Shown: positions 33,988 to 46,573 of the stretch, piece by piece
Layout: the number at the start of each line of letters is the position of its first letter
Position numbering within the stretch: the first letter of the stretch is position 1
NCBI GenBank assembly: GCA_034440635.1
Contig: JAOTON010000941.1
Location: 1,035,683-1,099,682 of the forward strand
DNA from: Lepas anatifera
Taxonomy: Eukaryota > Arthropoda > Thecostraca > Lepadidae
Direction: 5' to 3'
DNA: 64,000 bases
Position numbers and translations under genes: made by a program
Notes under the pieces: model-generated
The model's database searches: none
The model's input: the letters and a program-made list of their open reading frames with translations, nothing else
Told to the model about the DNA's origin: nothing

Positions 33988-35169
33988 ATGTGCATTAGCC
34001 TGGTCCGGATTTAGGTTTTTTCTTCAGAAAGTAATGGATCGTTGTTCATTAGATGCATTTTTGGTGCTGATTACGATGCACTCATCAGAAATGCAATTTT
34101 CGAAAAACTTTTGGTGGCCCACTCGAGTTGAAGATTTTTCATTTTGCCCAATTTTCCACTTTTGGCTCACCATCAACCCTTACTACCAACGAGGTGCAAA
34201 AATTGCACTGGGTTGGTAGTTTGGTTCATGGTGTTCCATTCGCTTTGTTTTTGTTGTTATAACTTGCACACATAACGGTTATTTTTGCTTATTATCTCCG
34301 CTTTTAGTTGAGTTTGCACTGATCTCCATAGATGGCGCAGCGGCGTGACACGGTAAGTGAATACTGATTTCCTCGGGGACCGGGAATGTGAACAGCAACG
34401 TGAAAGGTGAGAAACAATTACGAATTGGATTGTATAAACGCACTTAAAGAGCTGTTTTCAAGCAGCACTGAAGTTGTTAACACTGTTTCTCAGGTATTTT
34501 AAGCATGCCATGTCCAAATATGCTGCTGCTGCTGAAGTCCCGACCATAACCCTTTATCAATAGACGCAGGAACCGTGGGGGCTGTGGTGGTGGCTGTTGC
34601 ACCCAACTTTCGGAGTGTGGCAGCAGCTCCAACCCCCTCCCCAGTTTCTCTATTAACATTTAAGTGATATGCCTAATCACCCCGGCCATACCAACGCGGA
34701 AGTCCCTTCCTCCAACTTACACCTTTCCTCCAACTAAAATAGTCTCTCCGCCTATGCCTTCACGGACTGAATTCTTCCGTATTTGCGCCAAAAAGACTCT
34801 GCAGTAACCCTACTTTGACTGAAGAGAGAGGCCATCAGTTTTGAGGCTAGTGACGTCTAGCCCAGTCTCCTGACATATTTAGAAGTCGTTGTGGCCCAGA
34901 GGAGAATTATATGTTTTACGTATACGGATAGGATTGATAATTTTTAACGGTGTGGTCCAGCAGAAAAATCGACCGGTTTGGCATTACGCAAACATTTTAT
35001 TACAAACATGACATTGGTCACCAGATTTTAAGGACCGAAGAAAATATGTTGTATGAAATCCTAAAATTTCCAACGACTTCCAACGACTAGACATCTTGCA
35101 CTAGTTCCATTGAAAAATTCACATACCGGCATAATCCAATTTCTACGTTATGTTCTCCTTGCAGTTTTA

Positions 35170-35762
35170 TGTTTCCTCTGAACAAAATTCAACATGGACG
35201 GACGGTAATATTTGCAAAAACAAAAGAGCCTGACTGTGAGTTGGTATGTCATAGGGCACCTTGTTATGACAAGAATTAGACTCATGGAGGAGCAGAGCAA
35301 AGATGAGTGCCATATTCTTATGAAAGTATCAATAACAGGGCAACGGCTGAGATTATGGATGTATGTGCAAGCGTATCACTGCCTACACGTGCAAAACAGG
35401 CCGTGCTGAAGGAACTAAGAGGGCTTTAGAAAGAAGAGAGACAAAAAGAAGCATGTAAACAGGTTTGGCAAGCGAGCTGCTACATCAATGCTGCGATGGA
35501 TTCGCTTATTGATATCAGCATCCGAGAACGTGAGCCTGAACTAGTAGAAGACAGTGTATCTGGCCGACCAGCCAAGTGCCAGACGTATTCAGACGGGCAG
35601 CCTCGATCAGGAAACCACAGCGCGATGGCAGAGGAGGCTCAGCGAGCGGGTCGAGCAGTCTAAGAGGAGCAGCCGTCACCTCCCCGAGTCAACAGGCGAC
35701 GGCCGAGACAGAACACGCCTGTGGAAACTGGTGTTTCAGGTAGCGCTATCATCTGCTAAGCT
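35170..35762 (+). pseudogene. Degraded coding segment in the left foldback arm
   Basis: This segment matches, in inverse orientation, 36229-36745 in the right arm. Across frames it encodes MEEQSKDECHI, ELRGL-like, MDSLID, SGRPAKCQT, HLPESTGDGRD, and ends at TGGTGTTTCAG/GTAGCG, which looks like an exon end. Stops and frameshifts differ between the arms. I do not recognise the family; it may be an N-terminal piece of the element's own protein or a captured host exon. Confidence 0.35.
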
Positions 35763-36228
35763 ATAATGACTTGGTAATTTGATCAAAGGGATATTATCTG
35801 TGTATGAACAATGCTATTATCAGAAACCAGTCTGCTCATAAATCCTATCAGAACACCCACAAGCTATATATTTATATATTTTTTAAACACTGCTTAGTCG
35901 TTCTCAGTTCATAACTCACAAACCACAAGGAAGGATAGGCCGTAGAAGAACGACAAGTAATGCCTACCATTTTTTATGTTTTTATGAGTTATGGAACCGT
36001 AAGGAAGGATAAGAGAAGGACAAGCAATACGTACCATGTCTTATGGTTTATGAGCTGTTGACAGTGAACGACTTGGACAGTGTTTTGAAAAATATATATA
36101 CATATAGCCTGTGGGTGTTTTGTTAGAATTGATGAGCAGACTGGTTTTTGAAAATAGCATTGCTCATACACCGATAATATCCCTTTGATCGGGATTACCG
36201 AGTCATTATAGCTTAGCAGATGATAGCG

Positions 36229-36745
36229 TTACCTGAAACACCAGTTTCCACAGGCGTGTTTGCTGTCTCGGCCGTCGCCTGTTGACTCGGGGAGGTGACG
36301 GCTGCTCTCATGACTGCTCGACCCGCTCGCTGAGCTCTCCTCTGCCATCGTGCTGTGGTTTCCTGATCGAGGCTGTCCGTCTGAAGACGTCTGGCACTTG
36401 GCTGGTCGGCCGGAAACACTGTCTTCTGCTAGTCCAGGCTCAAGTTCTCGGCTGCTGGTATCAAACAGCGAATCCATCGCAGCAGTTGGTATAGCAGCTC
36501 GCTTGCCAAACTTGTTTGCATGCTTCTTTTTGTACTCTTTCTTTCCAAAGCCCTTTTAGTTCCTTCAGTATGGCCTGATTTGCACGTGTATGGAGTGATA
36601 CGCTGGCCACACATCCATAACCCCTGCTGTTACCCTGCTCTTCCATTCTTCTATAGGAATATGACACTCATCTTTGCTCCGCTCCTCCATGAGTTCATTT
36701 CTTGTCATAAGAAGGCGCCCTATGATATACAAAACTCACGGTAAG
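36229..36745 (-). pseudogene. Degraded coding segment in the right foldback arm
   Basis: This is the mirror copy of the left-arm segment, read on the minus strand. It contains ELMEERSKDECHI, ILKELKGLWKERVQKEACKQ, AMDSLFDTSSRELEPGLAED, SVSGRPAKCQT and RHLPESTGDGRD across at least two frames. The last 80-codon stretch is open to the presumed donor. The product is unknown. Confidence 0.35.
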
Positions 36746-37849
36746 ACTCCTTTATTTCTTGCGGATATAACCGTCCCTCTATTTTCAATTTCGATCAGAG
36801 AACTGAAAGGAAAAGATAACGTAAGCACTTAGATTACGCCGATGATTATCGATTATCATATGATTATAGATTATTATCCAATGCAGCTAGTGCAAGGTGC
36901 GGAAACGTTGGAAAGCTTATTTTGTGATTTCATACAACACGTTTCCTTCAGTCCTTAAAACCTGGTGACCAATGCTGATACCCTCGCACTTCAGTCAAAG
37001 TAGGGTTGCTGCAGAGTCTTTTTGGCGTAAATACGGAAGAATTCAGTCGGTGAAGGCATAGGTGGAGAGACTATTTTAGTCGGAGGAAAGGTGTAAGTTG
37101 GAGGAAGGGGCTTCCACGTTGGTATGGCCGGGGGTGATTAGGCATATCACTTAAATGTTAATAGAGAAGTTCCAGAATCGGCTCAAACTGGGGGCGCGGG
37201 GTTAGCGCTGCTGCCACACTCTGAAAGTTGGGTGCAACAGGCACCACCACAGCCCCCACGGTTCCTGCGTCTATTTGTAAAGGGTTATGGTCGGGACTTT
37301 AGCAGCAGCAGCATATTTGGACATGGCATGCTTAAAATACCTGAGAAACAGTGTTAACAACTTCAGTGCTGCTTGAAAACAGCTCTTTAAGTGCGTTTAT
37401 ACAATCCAATTCGCAATTGTTTCTCACCTTTCACGTTGCTGTTCACATTCCCGGTCCCCGAGGAAATCAGTATTCACTTACCATGTCACGCCGCTAGCGC
37501 CATCTATGGAGAGCCAGTGCAAGCTCAACTAAAAGCGGATATGATAAGCAAAAATAACCGTTATGTGTGCAAGTTATAACAACAAAAACAAAGCGAATGG
37601 GACACCAATGAACCAAACTACCAACCCAGTGCAATTTTTGCACCTCGTTGGTAATATGGGTTGATGGTGAGCCAAAAAGTGGAAAATTGGGCAAAATGAA
37701 AACACTTCAACTCGAGTGGGCCACCAAAAGTTTTTCGAAAATTGCATTTCTGATGAGCGCATCGTTATCAGCATCAAAAATGCATCTAATGAACAACAAT
37801 CCGTTACTTTCTGAAGAAAAACCTAAATCCGGACCAGGCTAATGTGCAT

Positions 37850-38050
37850 ACATGTGGTGGGGTTTTGTAGAATGACTTGTGGATTGGAGGTAAAGGATTC
37901 TCAACCAGGTGTCCAGTGCGATCTTTGCTCCCAATTGTTCCACATTTCTTGTCAGAATGTTTCTCAGGTAGCTTACAATGCTCCGAGGAGACATTCATCA
38001 GCTGCATTCATTTGCTCTTGCTACCGGCTTGGGATTGGTACGGGGGAGTA
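37850..38050 (+). pseudogene. PHD-finger fragment (LINE ORF1-like)
   Basis: Reading on from the foldback insertion site, the plus strand gives FCRMTCGLEVKDSQPGVQCD, then LCSQLFHISCQNVSQVAYNA and FICSCY. The spacing Cys..Cys, VQCD.C, FH..C, F.C.C follows the PHD-finger pattern seen in ORF1 proteins of many invertebrate LINEs and in some host chromatin proteins. A one- or two-base frame change is needed between TDNVHTCGG and FCRMTCG. It ends in a decayed GGFFDSTGSA stretch that is cut by a TTAA element at 38152. Confidence 0.6.
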
Positions 38051-38151
38051 GTCGTTCCGCGGGGCCACCAGGGGCGTGGCGGGGGATGATCGGTCGCTTT
38101 CTGGGGGGTTCTTTGACTCTACTGGTAGTGCGGTAGAGTAGGTCGGCCGTC

Positions 38152-38914
38152 TTAACCCGCCCCCCGGTGGGCCTCCAAGCCACCTTCGCCCTGGTGGGGG
38201 GTGGCGGTTTTTGAACACCCCCGAGCTCGGCCCTTATGCGGGACAGCAAAAAAAAGACGCGAAGCTGGTGGATAGCTCATACAGATTCATGAAGAAACTG
38301 TGTCAGTCACTTTTTCACTCAGGTCAAGATTGAGGTCATGACAGGTCAAAGAAAATGGTATTTAGAGTAGAGTTGTTAAGCTCTAGCGTCTGACAGAGTT
38401 GAGCTAGAATCATTTTAATTTTTTAGGCACCATTCGCTTCCTCTTGTCACGGTGAATTGAACGATGCATAATATGACCATACAATGTCAAAACACAGAAA
38501 TGGCCGGACCTCAGGTCAGGTCAAGGCCACTTTTAGCCCCAAAATGGTCAATATGCATATCAATGGACTCGCAATAACATTCTGAACGCAACGATATCAA
38601 AATAAAAGCTGTATCATCATTTCATGCAAAGTTATTGACCTAAGTCTGAAAACTGCTTAATTAGCCCCAGACGACCTCTCAGAGGTCACAGGTCAAAAAC
38701 TGCAATATGAACCTGGAAAGGCACCCAGGATACTACGATTTGGAGCATATGAGGGTATTCTCAGCTGTATCTACACAAATACAGCCCAATTTATGTTTTT
38801 CCAATGTTTTTCCAATGGTTATCTCAATAATGGTCCGTATTTCATCACCTTCCATTGTCCGTATTTGACCTTAGATCATCGATATAAAAAAATCCCGGAA
38901 TATATTTTGTAGCA
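38152..38914. mobile_element. Family-A element, left three quarters
   Basis: It opens TTAACCCGCCCCCCGGTGGG with the family hairpin around GTTTTTGAACACCCC. It then runs through GGTCAAGATTGAGGTCATG, AGCTCTAGCGTCTGACAG, CCTCTTGTCACGGTGAATTG and GATATAAAAAAATCCCGG in inverse order to the copy at 24004-25199. The hAT element at 38915 interrupts it; its missing right end was not found beyond 43586. Confidence 0.75.
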
Positions 38915-38995
38915 CCAGGGGCGCAGCCAGAGCTTTGGTATGGGGGGCACACCACCTTTGAGGGGCACCCCAGGAGAAAAAGGGCACTTTATAAC

Positions 38996-39994
38996 TTAAC
39001 CCTCGCCCCACCGGGGGCCATCGATGGCCCCCTAAGGTTTTTTCGAGATAGCAGAAAAACGACGAAGCGCAGCACCGCGGTTGAGGGCTCCATCCCTCAC
39101 CTCATCATTTTCCCACCATCCCTGAAAATTTTTATCCCGGGTCACCCAAGGTCAGGTCACTAGGCGAGGTCAACCAAGGTCACCTCACTTCAACTTTGAA
39201 GCTCTATAAGAGCTACATTTCTTAATCGATCGATTTGAAACTTGCTACACTTCATGGCCCTTCCAGGGTCTACAACGTGCATATCCGGGATTTTTCGATT
39301 TCGTGACCTGAGGTCAGGTCACGAGGCGACCTCTCCCATTGGAAAAGCATGGGGAAAAGCTGTCTCATGATCTAAAAGCCACAAAAATAATTGCAAATAC
39401 TCAGAATGCTCAGGACAGCGTTTTTGGACACCCTTTCATGGATCCCAGGGGTCATATTTGCCCTTTGACTTTTCCAAAGTCATCCAAGGTCACCAGGGGT
39501 CAAAACAGTATTTTGACAATAACTTTTGACCTAATTAAGCTAGAGCGCTAAAAAAACACTATCGTGTTTGTCTCGTCACTGGCTTTCATTTAATATACAG
39601 CAAGGTCACTTTCTGACCTTTTGTGACCTCAGGTCATATTAGGTCACGAGGTGACCTCTGGAGGTCAAGCCACTGGCGTAAGATCTTTACGTTCCACATA
39701 GCGAAAAAAGGACTGGCAATTTCCTATCAAATGTATCTAACCAGATCTCAATAGCTCTAATGGCATAAGAGTTATGCCCAGTTTTCTTAAGCATTGCACA
39801 TTTGAGTGAAAATAGCCTATCGTGATCTTTCTTGACCTCTGGAGGTCAAGCCATTGACCTGAGCGCTTAAACATGCTTAGTAATTTCTTACTGAATTCAC
39901 GCAAGCTTTCTAATTTACTTTGCAGATTTGCGCTAACCCCCATATTTTCGGAGTTAGAGGGGGCATAGATAGCCTCCGGTGGGGCGCGGGTTAA
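38996..39994. mobile_element. Family-B element nested in hAT copy 2
   Basis: TTAA at 38996-38999 and 39991-39994 bounds TTAACCCTCGCCCCACCGGG...GTGGGGCGCGGGTTAA. A perfect 20-bp palindrome, GGGGGCCATCGATGGCCCCC, sits just inside the left end (39013-39032). The copy 1 hAT element at about 28785 shows the unoccupied site. Confidence 0.9.
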
Positions 39995-40839
39995 CCTAAA
40001 CAAACTTACTATATCTTTGTTTATATCTTTTTGGGCACCTTTGGTTCAAGAAAAATGCAGATCAAGCATTGTCGGAGAAGGAAAACTCGATCAAAACCGA
40101 GAACCACCAAACTGTTATGGAAGTAGCCAAAACACGACTGTTTTGGATAGATTGAAGGACAAATCAGCCAACTCATGCAAGTAATTAATATCAGAGAAAT
40201 CTGCAGAGCCTGTGATATCAGCTACCATGTGCAAGTTAAGGCATATTGGAGTCGAAAATTCACTTGTTATGCCCACTGGTTTTGTGACGAGTGAGCCCTG
40301 GCTGAACGCGATTTAAGTTCCTTGCCTCCCACAATCGCCGTGGGACGAGGAGTGGCATAGTGACTTTGGAGGATTAAAATTTGTGCTGCCGAAATAATTT
40401 GGGAGATACCTTTTGAACGCGTTTATCAAGTTCTATATTCTCAAGGATCGGTCCCAGTTAAGAATAAAGAAAAGGAGAACAGGCCGGTGGTTTGGATGGG
40501 GATGGTGTGACAGGGCTGAAAATTGTGAGAACTAGTTCTTCATTTAAATTAATTAGTAGAAATCCTGGTTTAGGGTACTGTACTCAGAGCTCAGGGCCAC
40601 ATGCCTTTTTATCATCCCTTCCCAGAATCCACCAGTATAATAAGCAATTTATATAACCAGGGGTGCCTAGACATCACAAGCCGTTTTAGAGACTCCTCAT
40701 TCCTCGTTAGCTCCGTTTTACAAGGGGAGTTTCCATTGTGTTCTTATTCCCCATCTATTCAAGACCAGCTCTAGGGCCCCCAAGTGTGCATCAGAGGCAT
40801 CCAGAGCAGCTTCCCCCCATCCCCCCAGTTGTGCCTCCA

Positions 40840-43290
40840 GGGACTAAACTAGCTCAGTGACCCCGCCACGAGATGATGGGAGTTGGCGTTGTGTTCTTGT
40901 TATCTGTCTATTCAAGACCACCTCAGGGGCTCCTGATGTAGATCAGGGCCCAGAGCAGCTCATGCTTCGCCCAGGGACTAGACTAGCTCATTGGACCCAG
41001 AGATGAGGTCATCAGACTAGCTTAATGGGCCACAGATAGGCTCATAGGGCCTTAAACCAGTTCAAGAGGCCCCAGAACAGTTTAAGGCGCCAGATTACCT
41101 CAGGGGGCCTCAAGCAAACTTAAGGGGCTCTCACAAGCTCAGCGCCCAGACCAGCTCAGGGTACCCCCAGAACCCAGATCCGCTCTTGGGCCCCAGATCA
41201 GCTCTTTAGACCCAGATCAGTTCAGGGGCCTCAAGTCAGGTCAGGGGCAAGATCAAGTCAGGGGCACTAAATCAGCTCAGGAATCCCTCACCAGCTCGGG
41301 GCCCAATCAGTTCGAAAGCCCCAGAGCTGCTCAGGGGACACCAGCTTCGGGGACAAACAATCAGATCAGTGGTCCCCGACCAGCTCGGAGCCCAGATCAG
41401 CTCGGGAATACCAGATCAAGTCAGGAGGCACTTAATCAGCTCAGGAGCCCCATACCACATCAGGGGCCCTCACCAACCCCTGTGGGCCCAGCTCAGCCCA
41501 GGGCCTGGGAGCTGCTCAGGAAATCACGTAATCAACCCAGGAGGCCCGGGTCAGCTTAAAGGGCACCATATTGGCAATGGGGCACCAGACTAGCTCAGAG
41601 GTAATCAGATGGGCTCAGGAGACACACTGATGACTCAGCAGGCACCAGATCGACTCAGGGGGAATTAGTTAAGTTCAAGGGGCAGTATATCTGCTCAGGG
41701 TGCCCCAGATCGATCAGCTCAGGGGGCAAGTTCACGTCAGAGGCACTAAATCAGCTCAGGGATCCCTCACCTGCTCGGGGCCCAATCAGTTCAAAAGCCC
41801 CAGAGCTGCTCAGGGGACACCAAATGTCCATAGGGCACCAGATCAGCTTCGGGGACAAACAATCAGATAAGTGGTCCCCGACCAGCTCGGAAATACCAGA
41901 TTAAGTCAGGAGGCACTTAATCAGCTCAGGAGTCCCATACCATCTCAGGGGCCCTCATCAGCCTCTATGGGCCCAGCTCAGCTCAGGGCTTTAGAGCTGC
42001 TCATGAAATCACGCAAGGAGGCCCAGGTCAGCCTAAAGGGCACCAGACTAGCTCAGGGGGCACCAGACTAGCTCAGAGGGCATCAGATGGGTTCAGGAGG
42101 CACCATATCGACTCAGGGGCATTTGCAGCTCAAGTGGCACCAGATCGATCCGCTCGGGGGTCCAGATCAGCTCCCAGCCCCCCCAGACAATGGCAGGGGC
42201 CTAAATTAGCTCAAGGAGCAACATATCAGCTCAGGGGACACAAGATGGGTTCAGGGCCCACCAAACCAGCTCAGGGGGGACCAAACCATCTAAGGAGACA
42301 TCAATAATCAGCTGAGGGGGCACCTAATCAGCTGAAGAGGCACCATATTGACTTAGGAGACAGTAGATCAGCTTGGGGAGGCATGAGATCAGCTCGGGGG
42401 CCCGAATCAGCTATTAGGGCACCAAGCAGGCTTGAAGGCATTAGACTAACTCAGAGGGCATTATATAGGTTCAGGAGGCACAATTATTTGCTCAGTGGGA
42501 CACTTGATAGACTCAGGGGCACCAGATCAGCTTGAAGGGCAAGTAATCATCTTGGGGGTGCCTACTTTTTGTTCTTATGGTGACAACGGGGGGTGCAATT
42601 TCTGTTTTCGACATGGGACAATGATGGCTGTATTCTGTGTTTTACTATGGCGGGCTTGTCTTAACGCTTTGTGGGTTTTGTGTTTGTTTTGTAGAGGCCA
42701 AGACCAGCTGAGAGGCCACGAGATGAGCTCAAGGGGCACCAGATTAGATTCACCCGTACGATTATTGGCGACGATGAGGCATTAGGTGGACACATACTAG
42801 GTGCCCAGACTCTTCCCGGGTGCTTGGAAAGGCGACAGAATGCCCTAGCTGACCGAAAAAGGTATTCATTTATCCAACAATAGTTTCAATCGCTACATGT
42901 ACTCCAGTTACATCTAGGTTCAACGGCGTAGGGCACTAAATTTCAATCGGCACGGCCCAAATTGGGTACACCACCTGGAAATGAAAAGGGCACCCCGGCA
43001 ATGACGGGGGCACGTGCCCCCTGTGCCCCTGGCTGCACCCCTGGACAGTAGATCAACTCCGGGAGGCATTAAATAAGCTCAGGGGTCCGGATCAGCTCAA
43101 GGGGTACTAAAACAGCTAATAGGGCACCAGGCAAGCTCGGAGGCATCAGACTAACTCAGAGAGCATTATATAGGTTCAGAACTAAGGCACAACTATTTTC
43201 TCAGAGGGACACCAGATTGACTACGAGGGCACCAGATCAGCTCAGGGGGGACCAGATGAGCTCAAGGGGCACCAGATTAGCTCCGCCCGT
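40840..43290. repeat. Degenerate minisatellite, unit about 18-24 bp
   Basis: Phrases of the type CAGCTCAGGGGCACCAGATC recur throughout with variable length and sequence. Larger blocks are also duplicated, for example 41270-41500 against 41745-41960. The repeat is interrupted by unique DNA at about 42550-42700. Confidence 0.93.
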
Positions 43291-43594
43291 ACGATTATTG
43301 GCGGCGATGAGGCATTATCTGGAAACGGATTACGTGCCTATACTCTTCCCGGGTACTTGGAAAAGCGACAGAATGCCCTAACTGTCCAAAAAGGCACTTA
43401 ATTGTTAAACAATAGTTTAAATTGCTAAATGCAGTCTAGTTCCATCTAGGCTCAACGGCGTAGGGCACTAAATTTCGAGCGGCACGGCCCAAAGAGGGTA
43501 CCTACACCACCTGGCAATCAAAAGGGCACAACGGCACCGATGGGGGGCACGTGCCCCTTGTGCCCCTCCCCCGGCTGCGCCCCTGGTTGTAGCC

Positions 43595-43731
43595 AAGATA
43601 CCTTTACTTTGGTTGTAGCACCAAAGCTGTGTAGCACCCTGTCCGGCTGGGCACGGTTAGTAGACACTCGGCTGGGAGCCGCCGCATAGAGGCAAAGCAA
43701 TAGACACCCACAGAGGAAGTTTTGTTTTGAG
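43595..43731. other. Spacer between hAT copy 2 and the giant palindrome
   Basis: It holds AGATACCTTTACTTTGG, a phrase that recurs in direct orientation just beyond the far end of the palindrome (about 59828). Nothing else is recognised. Confidence 0.5.
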
Positions 43732-46489
43732 TTAAAGGGACATTGTCGCAAAAATTTTTATTGGCTAGATCAAAAGGTTACAAAAAGTTGTTTCAGAAGT
43801 CATATTCTCATTTTTGCAAATTCAGGCTCAAAATGCCTAAAAATCGGCCTCAAAGTCAACATTTATAGACGACTTTACCGAGTCCTTATGGTAACGATAA
43901 AGTGACGTAGACCCGGCTATAGCTATCAATTTATATATGAAAAAATGTCAAACATTTCTTTTAAAGCAATTCAGTAGCTAAAACCTATAACATCAAAAAT
44001 TATTCTATAAAAATATATTTCCAAAACGCTTTTGAAAGAGAAATATAGGACTTTAAAGAAATATCATCAACCAATCAGAAGCCCAGTCCTTATAGGATCT
44101 GGTCACGTGGGCTTATCTTACATCAATGTGATGTCATCATGGCTACCAATGAACTATCGATATTCACCATTTCAAAAACCGCGGCAAACGCGAAGATATG
44201 AATACAAATTCTATAACACTAATTAGCGCTGCGGTCAGGCCCGAATACCCTAAAGATTATAATTGATAATTGTTCGTTATTGCATGATTGCATTGCAGCT
44301 AAAATGATTCTATAAAAAGATACGGGTAGCGCCATCCAGAAGAGCCTCCTTTGAGGCATGAAGAAAGCTTTGGGTGGTTTTTCGGACGAGGAGATTGTCG
44401 CCTCTCCGGTCTCGTGGATCAACATATCGTCGGTAATCTGCACGTAGAATATTTTGAGCCTTTGATGTGGTCAATTGAGATTTTCTTAGAGGTAAAAATC
44501 TATGCGTGAAAAGTTAATGAAACAATTTGAATTTTTGCCATCCATCTTTGCTGGCCACCAATGCTTATTGAGGTTTTGTTTAGTGAGTGTAGTGAGTTAG
44601 TCAAACACTAATCCTATCAAGTATGGGCAATGCATTTAATGTTCCTGTTCTGCATTAATTAGGTCCATGAAGTTGCCAAAAAGCAAATTGTATGCTTAAT
44701 TGATAACTATTCATTTTGGCCCACTGTTATAGCTGTGGTCTCGTTTCGTCTGTCAACACCAATCAGCGAGCAGCATTGAGTCCCAGTCTGCGAAGTATGG
44801 CAGCAGGCTAGACGAGTCACACCAGCCACCTAAAATCATTGCACTGCCAGACACCAAATATTTACACCAAACTGCTATATACCATAGAGAAAAATGCACC
44901 CTTTCCTACCCACACAATGCAATGCTACCTCTTGTATTAGTTAGTTAAATACTTGTTATAAGGTCCCCTCTTGTATCTTTATAACTATTCAGCCATTATT
45001 TGTTTGGTTTTCAGTGTCACCTTCCTTGCACCAGTCTGGGAAATTCACACCAGGTTGATGAACTTCACACCACTCACTCTTGTCTCCTAGGGCACTCACC
45101 CTGACGAGATCTCGTTGAAAATGCCATACTTTGCACACTGGATTGAGTCTATGTCACATGGCTATAGCCTCTCCCTGAGAAACAATCTTAGAACCAATCT
45201 TAGATTTACAGGCTGGCTACCTGCTGTGGTGCTGCTGGAAAAACAGTAACAGCACAACAGTGGTAGCATACTTTTTTGTGATTGGTAGATAAGTATTCTG
45301 GCTCATTTTTGTCTGATTAGCCATAGCACATACTAGAGACAGTTGTGGTATTTCTTTTCTAGAGGAGAGGCTCGAGGGCTCGCGGACAAGGCTGTGCTGG
45401 CAGACGGAACAAGGCTTATGAGCAGTGTCAATGCCAAAAAGTCCTCATTTTATTGTTGCACAGGTGAACTTGTGTACCAAAATAGGTGAAAATTATTTGG
45501 TGATGGCAATTCTCCAATGATTATTTAAGCATATTATTTTTGAATTGCCCATATTCCCTCTCTTTTTGGTCTAACTTTATATTTACAATATTTGTGCACT
45601 CTAGTAAAAGTCTATATCAAGCTTGTAATTTGAATTACAAATTTCTACCTGTTACAAATACTGGCTCTGCACAATGTGTGCATGCTAGTGCATTTGCTGC
45701 TTAGCTTACCTTCTTTTAAGTATGAAAATGTTTTTGATTAATTTTACAGATTGAAACAGATTTTCCATTTATTTTGGTACCATACAGTACATAGTAGTCA
45801 GTGTACTCCTATCTACTTATCAGATCCATTTACTCATATTTCAAGTGCTACTGTTTGTTTCCAGACATGAAAGTGACTGTAGCATGAATTCATCCATCTG
45901 CCCTCGGAAAATGCCCATCTGCATTCATGCCCATCTACAGATGAATTCATCCATCTGCCCTCTGAAAATGCCCATCTGCATGCTTTTTATAATTGATATT
46001 AAAAATGAACTGAAGGAAAACTAGGATAAGATGTATTATGATTTGAAACACTAGGAGTGTACCCAATACAACAATATAATTGTGGACAAAGAGTATGGAT
46101 AGTCATGTAGGAATGACAGGGGGGCAGTCTTGGGTGATGCAATTTTTTGTGTTTTCCTGGAAGAATATATGAAAGATTAGGCGGGTTGCTTCAAAGAGAA
46201 AATTTGTTTACTAGAAAACTTGTCTTTTGTAGCTGCTGTGTATCATCAAGCTATCGTCCCAATGGACCAGCTTGTGTATGATCATTTTGTTTGTTAGTTT
46301 GAATGGGATGAACCCAATCAGACCGATTCTCCCATAGACCTGAAATTTGGAATATTTGTTTCCTATTGTGGGCCAGTGTTGGAATAATGTATTGTAATTT
46401 ATAAAAAACATGAATTTGCATGGTTCCACCTGACCCCTCCACAAACCCATGATCTAGACTATAGATCGTCTTTGGGGATGTCTTTGTTC

Positions 46490-46493
<4 letters not shown>

Positions 46494-46569
<76 letters not shown>
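46494..46569. repeat. (AT)n microsatellite, left arm
   Basis: A pure AT run of about 76 bp. Its mirror copy in the right arm is about 69 bp. Confidence 0.98.

Positions 46570-46573
<4 letters not shown>

Larger units (their letters stand above)
33988..37849. mobile_element. Foldback transposon, 3,846 bp, with perfect 8-bp target duplication
   Basis: The element (33996-37841) begins TAGCCTGGTCCGGATTTAGG and ends with the exact inverse. It is flanked by ATGTGCAT on both sides (33988-33995 and 37842-37849). Two arms of about 1.85 kb are inverted copies around a spacer near 35900-36010. Within each arm one can follow the CACTCGAG block, an ATGGCGC..GGCGTGACA.GGTAAGTG segment, a CTGCTGCTGCTG block, and a weakly coding part (AMDSLFD-, SGRPAKCQT-, RHLPESTGDGRD-like in the right arm read on the minus strand). 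No complete transposase is readable. An 8-bp duplication is known for hAT, P and some Merlin elements; the terminus is not the usual hAT CAG, so I leave the superfamily open. Confidence 0.9.
38907..43594. mobile_element. hAT-type element copy 2, with near-perfect 8-bp target duplication
   Basis: The termini are CCAGGGGCGCAGCCAG (38915) and CTGCGCCCCTGG (ending 43586). The flanks are TTGTAGCA (38907-38914) and TTGTAGCC (43587-43594), an 8-bp duplication with one mismatch, as expected for hAT. The interior holds a nested family-B element, a conserved block (40000-40800), a long degenerate minisatellite (40840-42750 and 43030-43290) and a duplicated right-hand block ending CGGCGTAGGGCACTAAATTT (42920 and 43455). 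No transposase is seen, so it is non-autonomous. Confidence 0.85.

Noticed and set aside
38915..43594. Possible CRISPR-like array, from regular short repeats
   Set aside because: Repeat units are degenerate, variable in length and without unique spacers; the region is a minisatellite within a hAT-type element in animal DNA.
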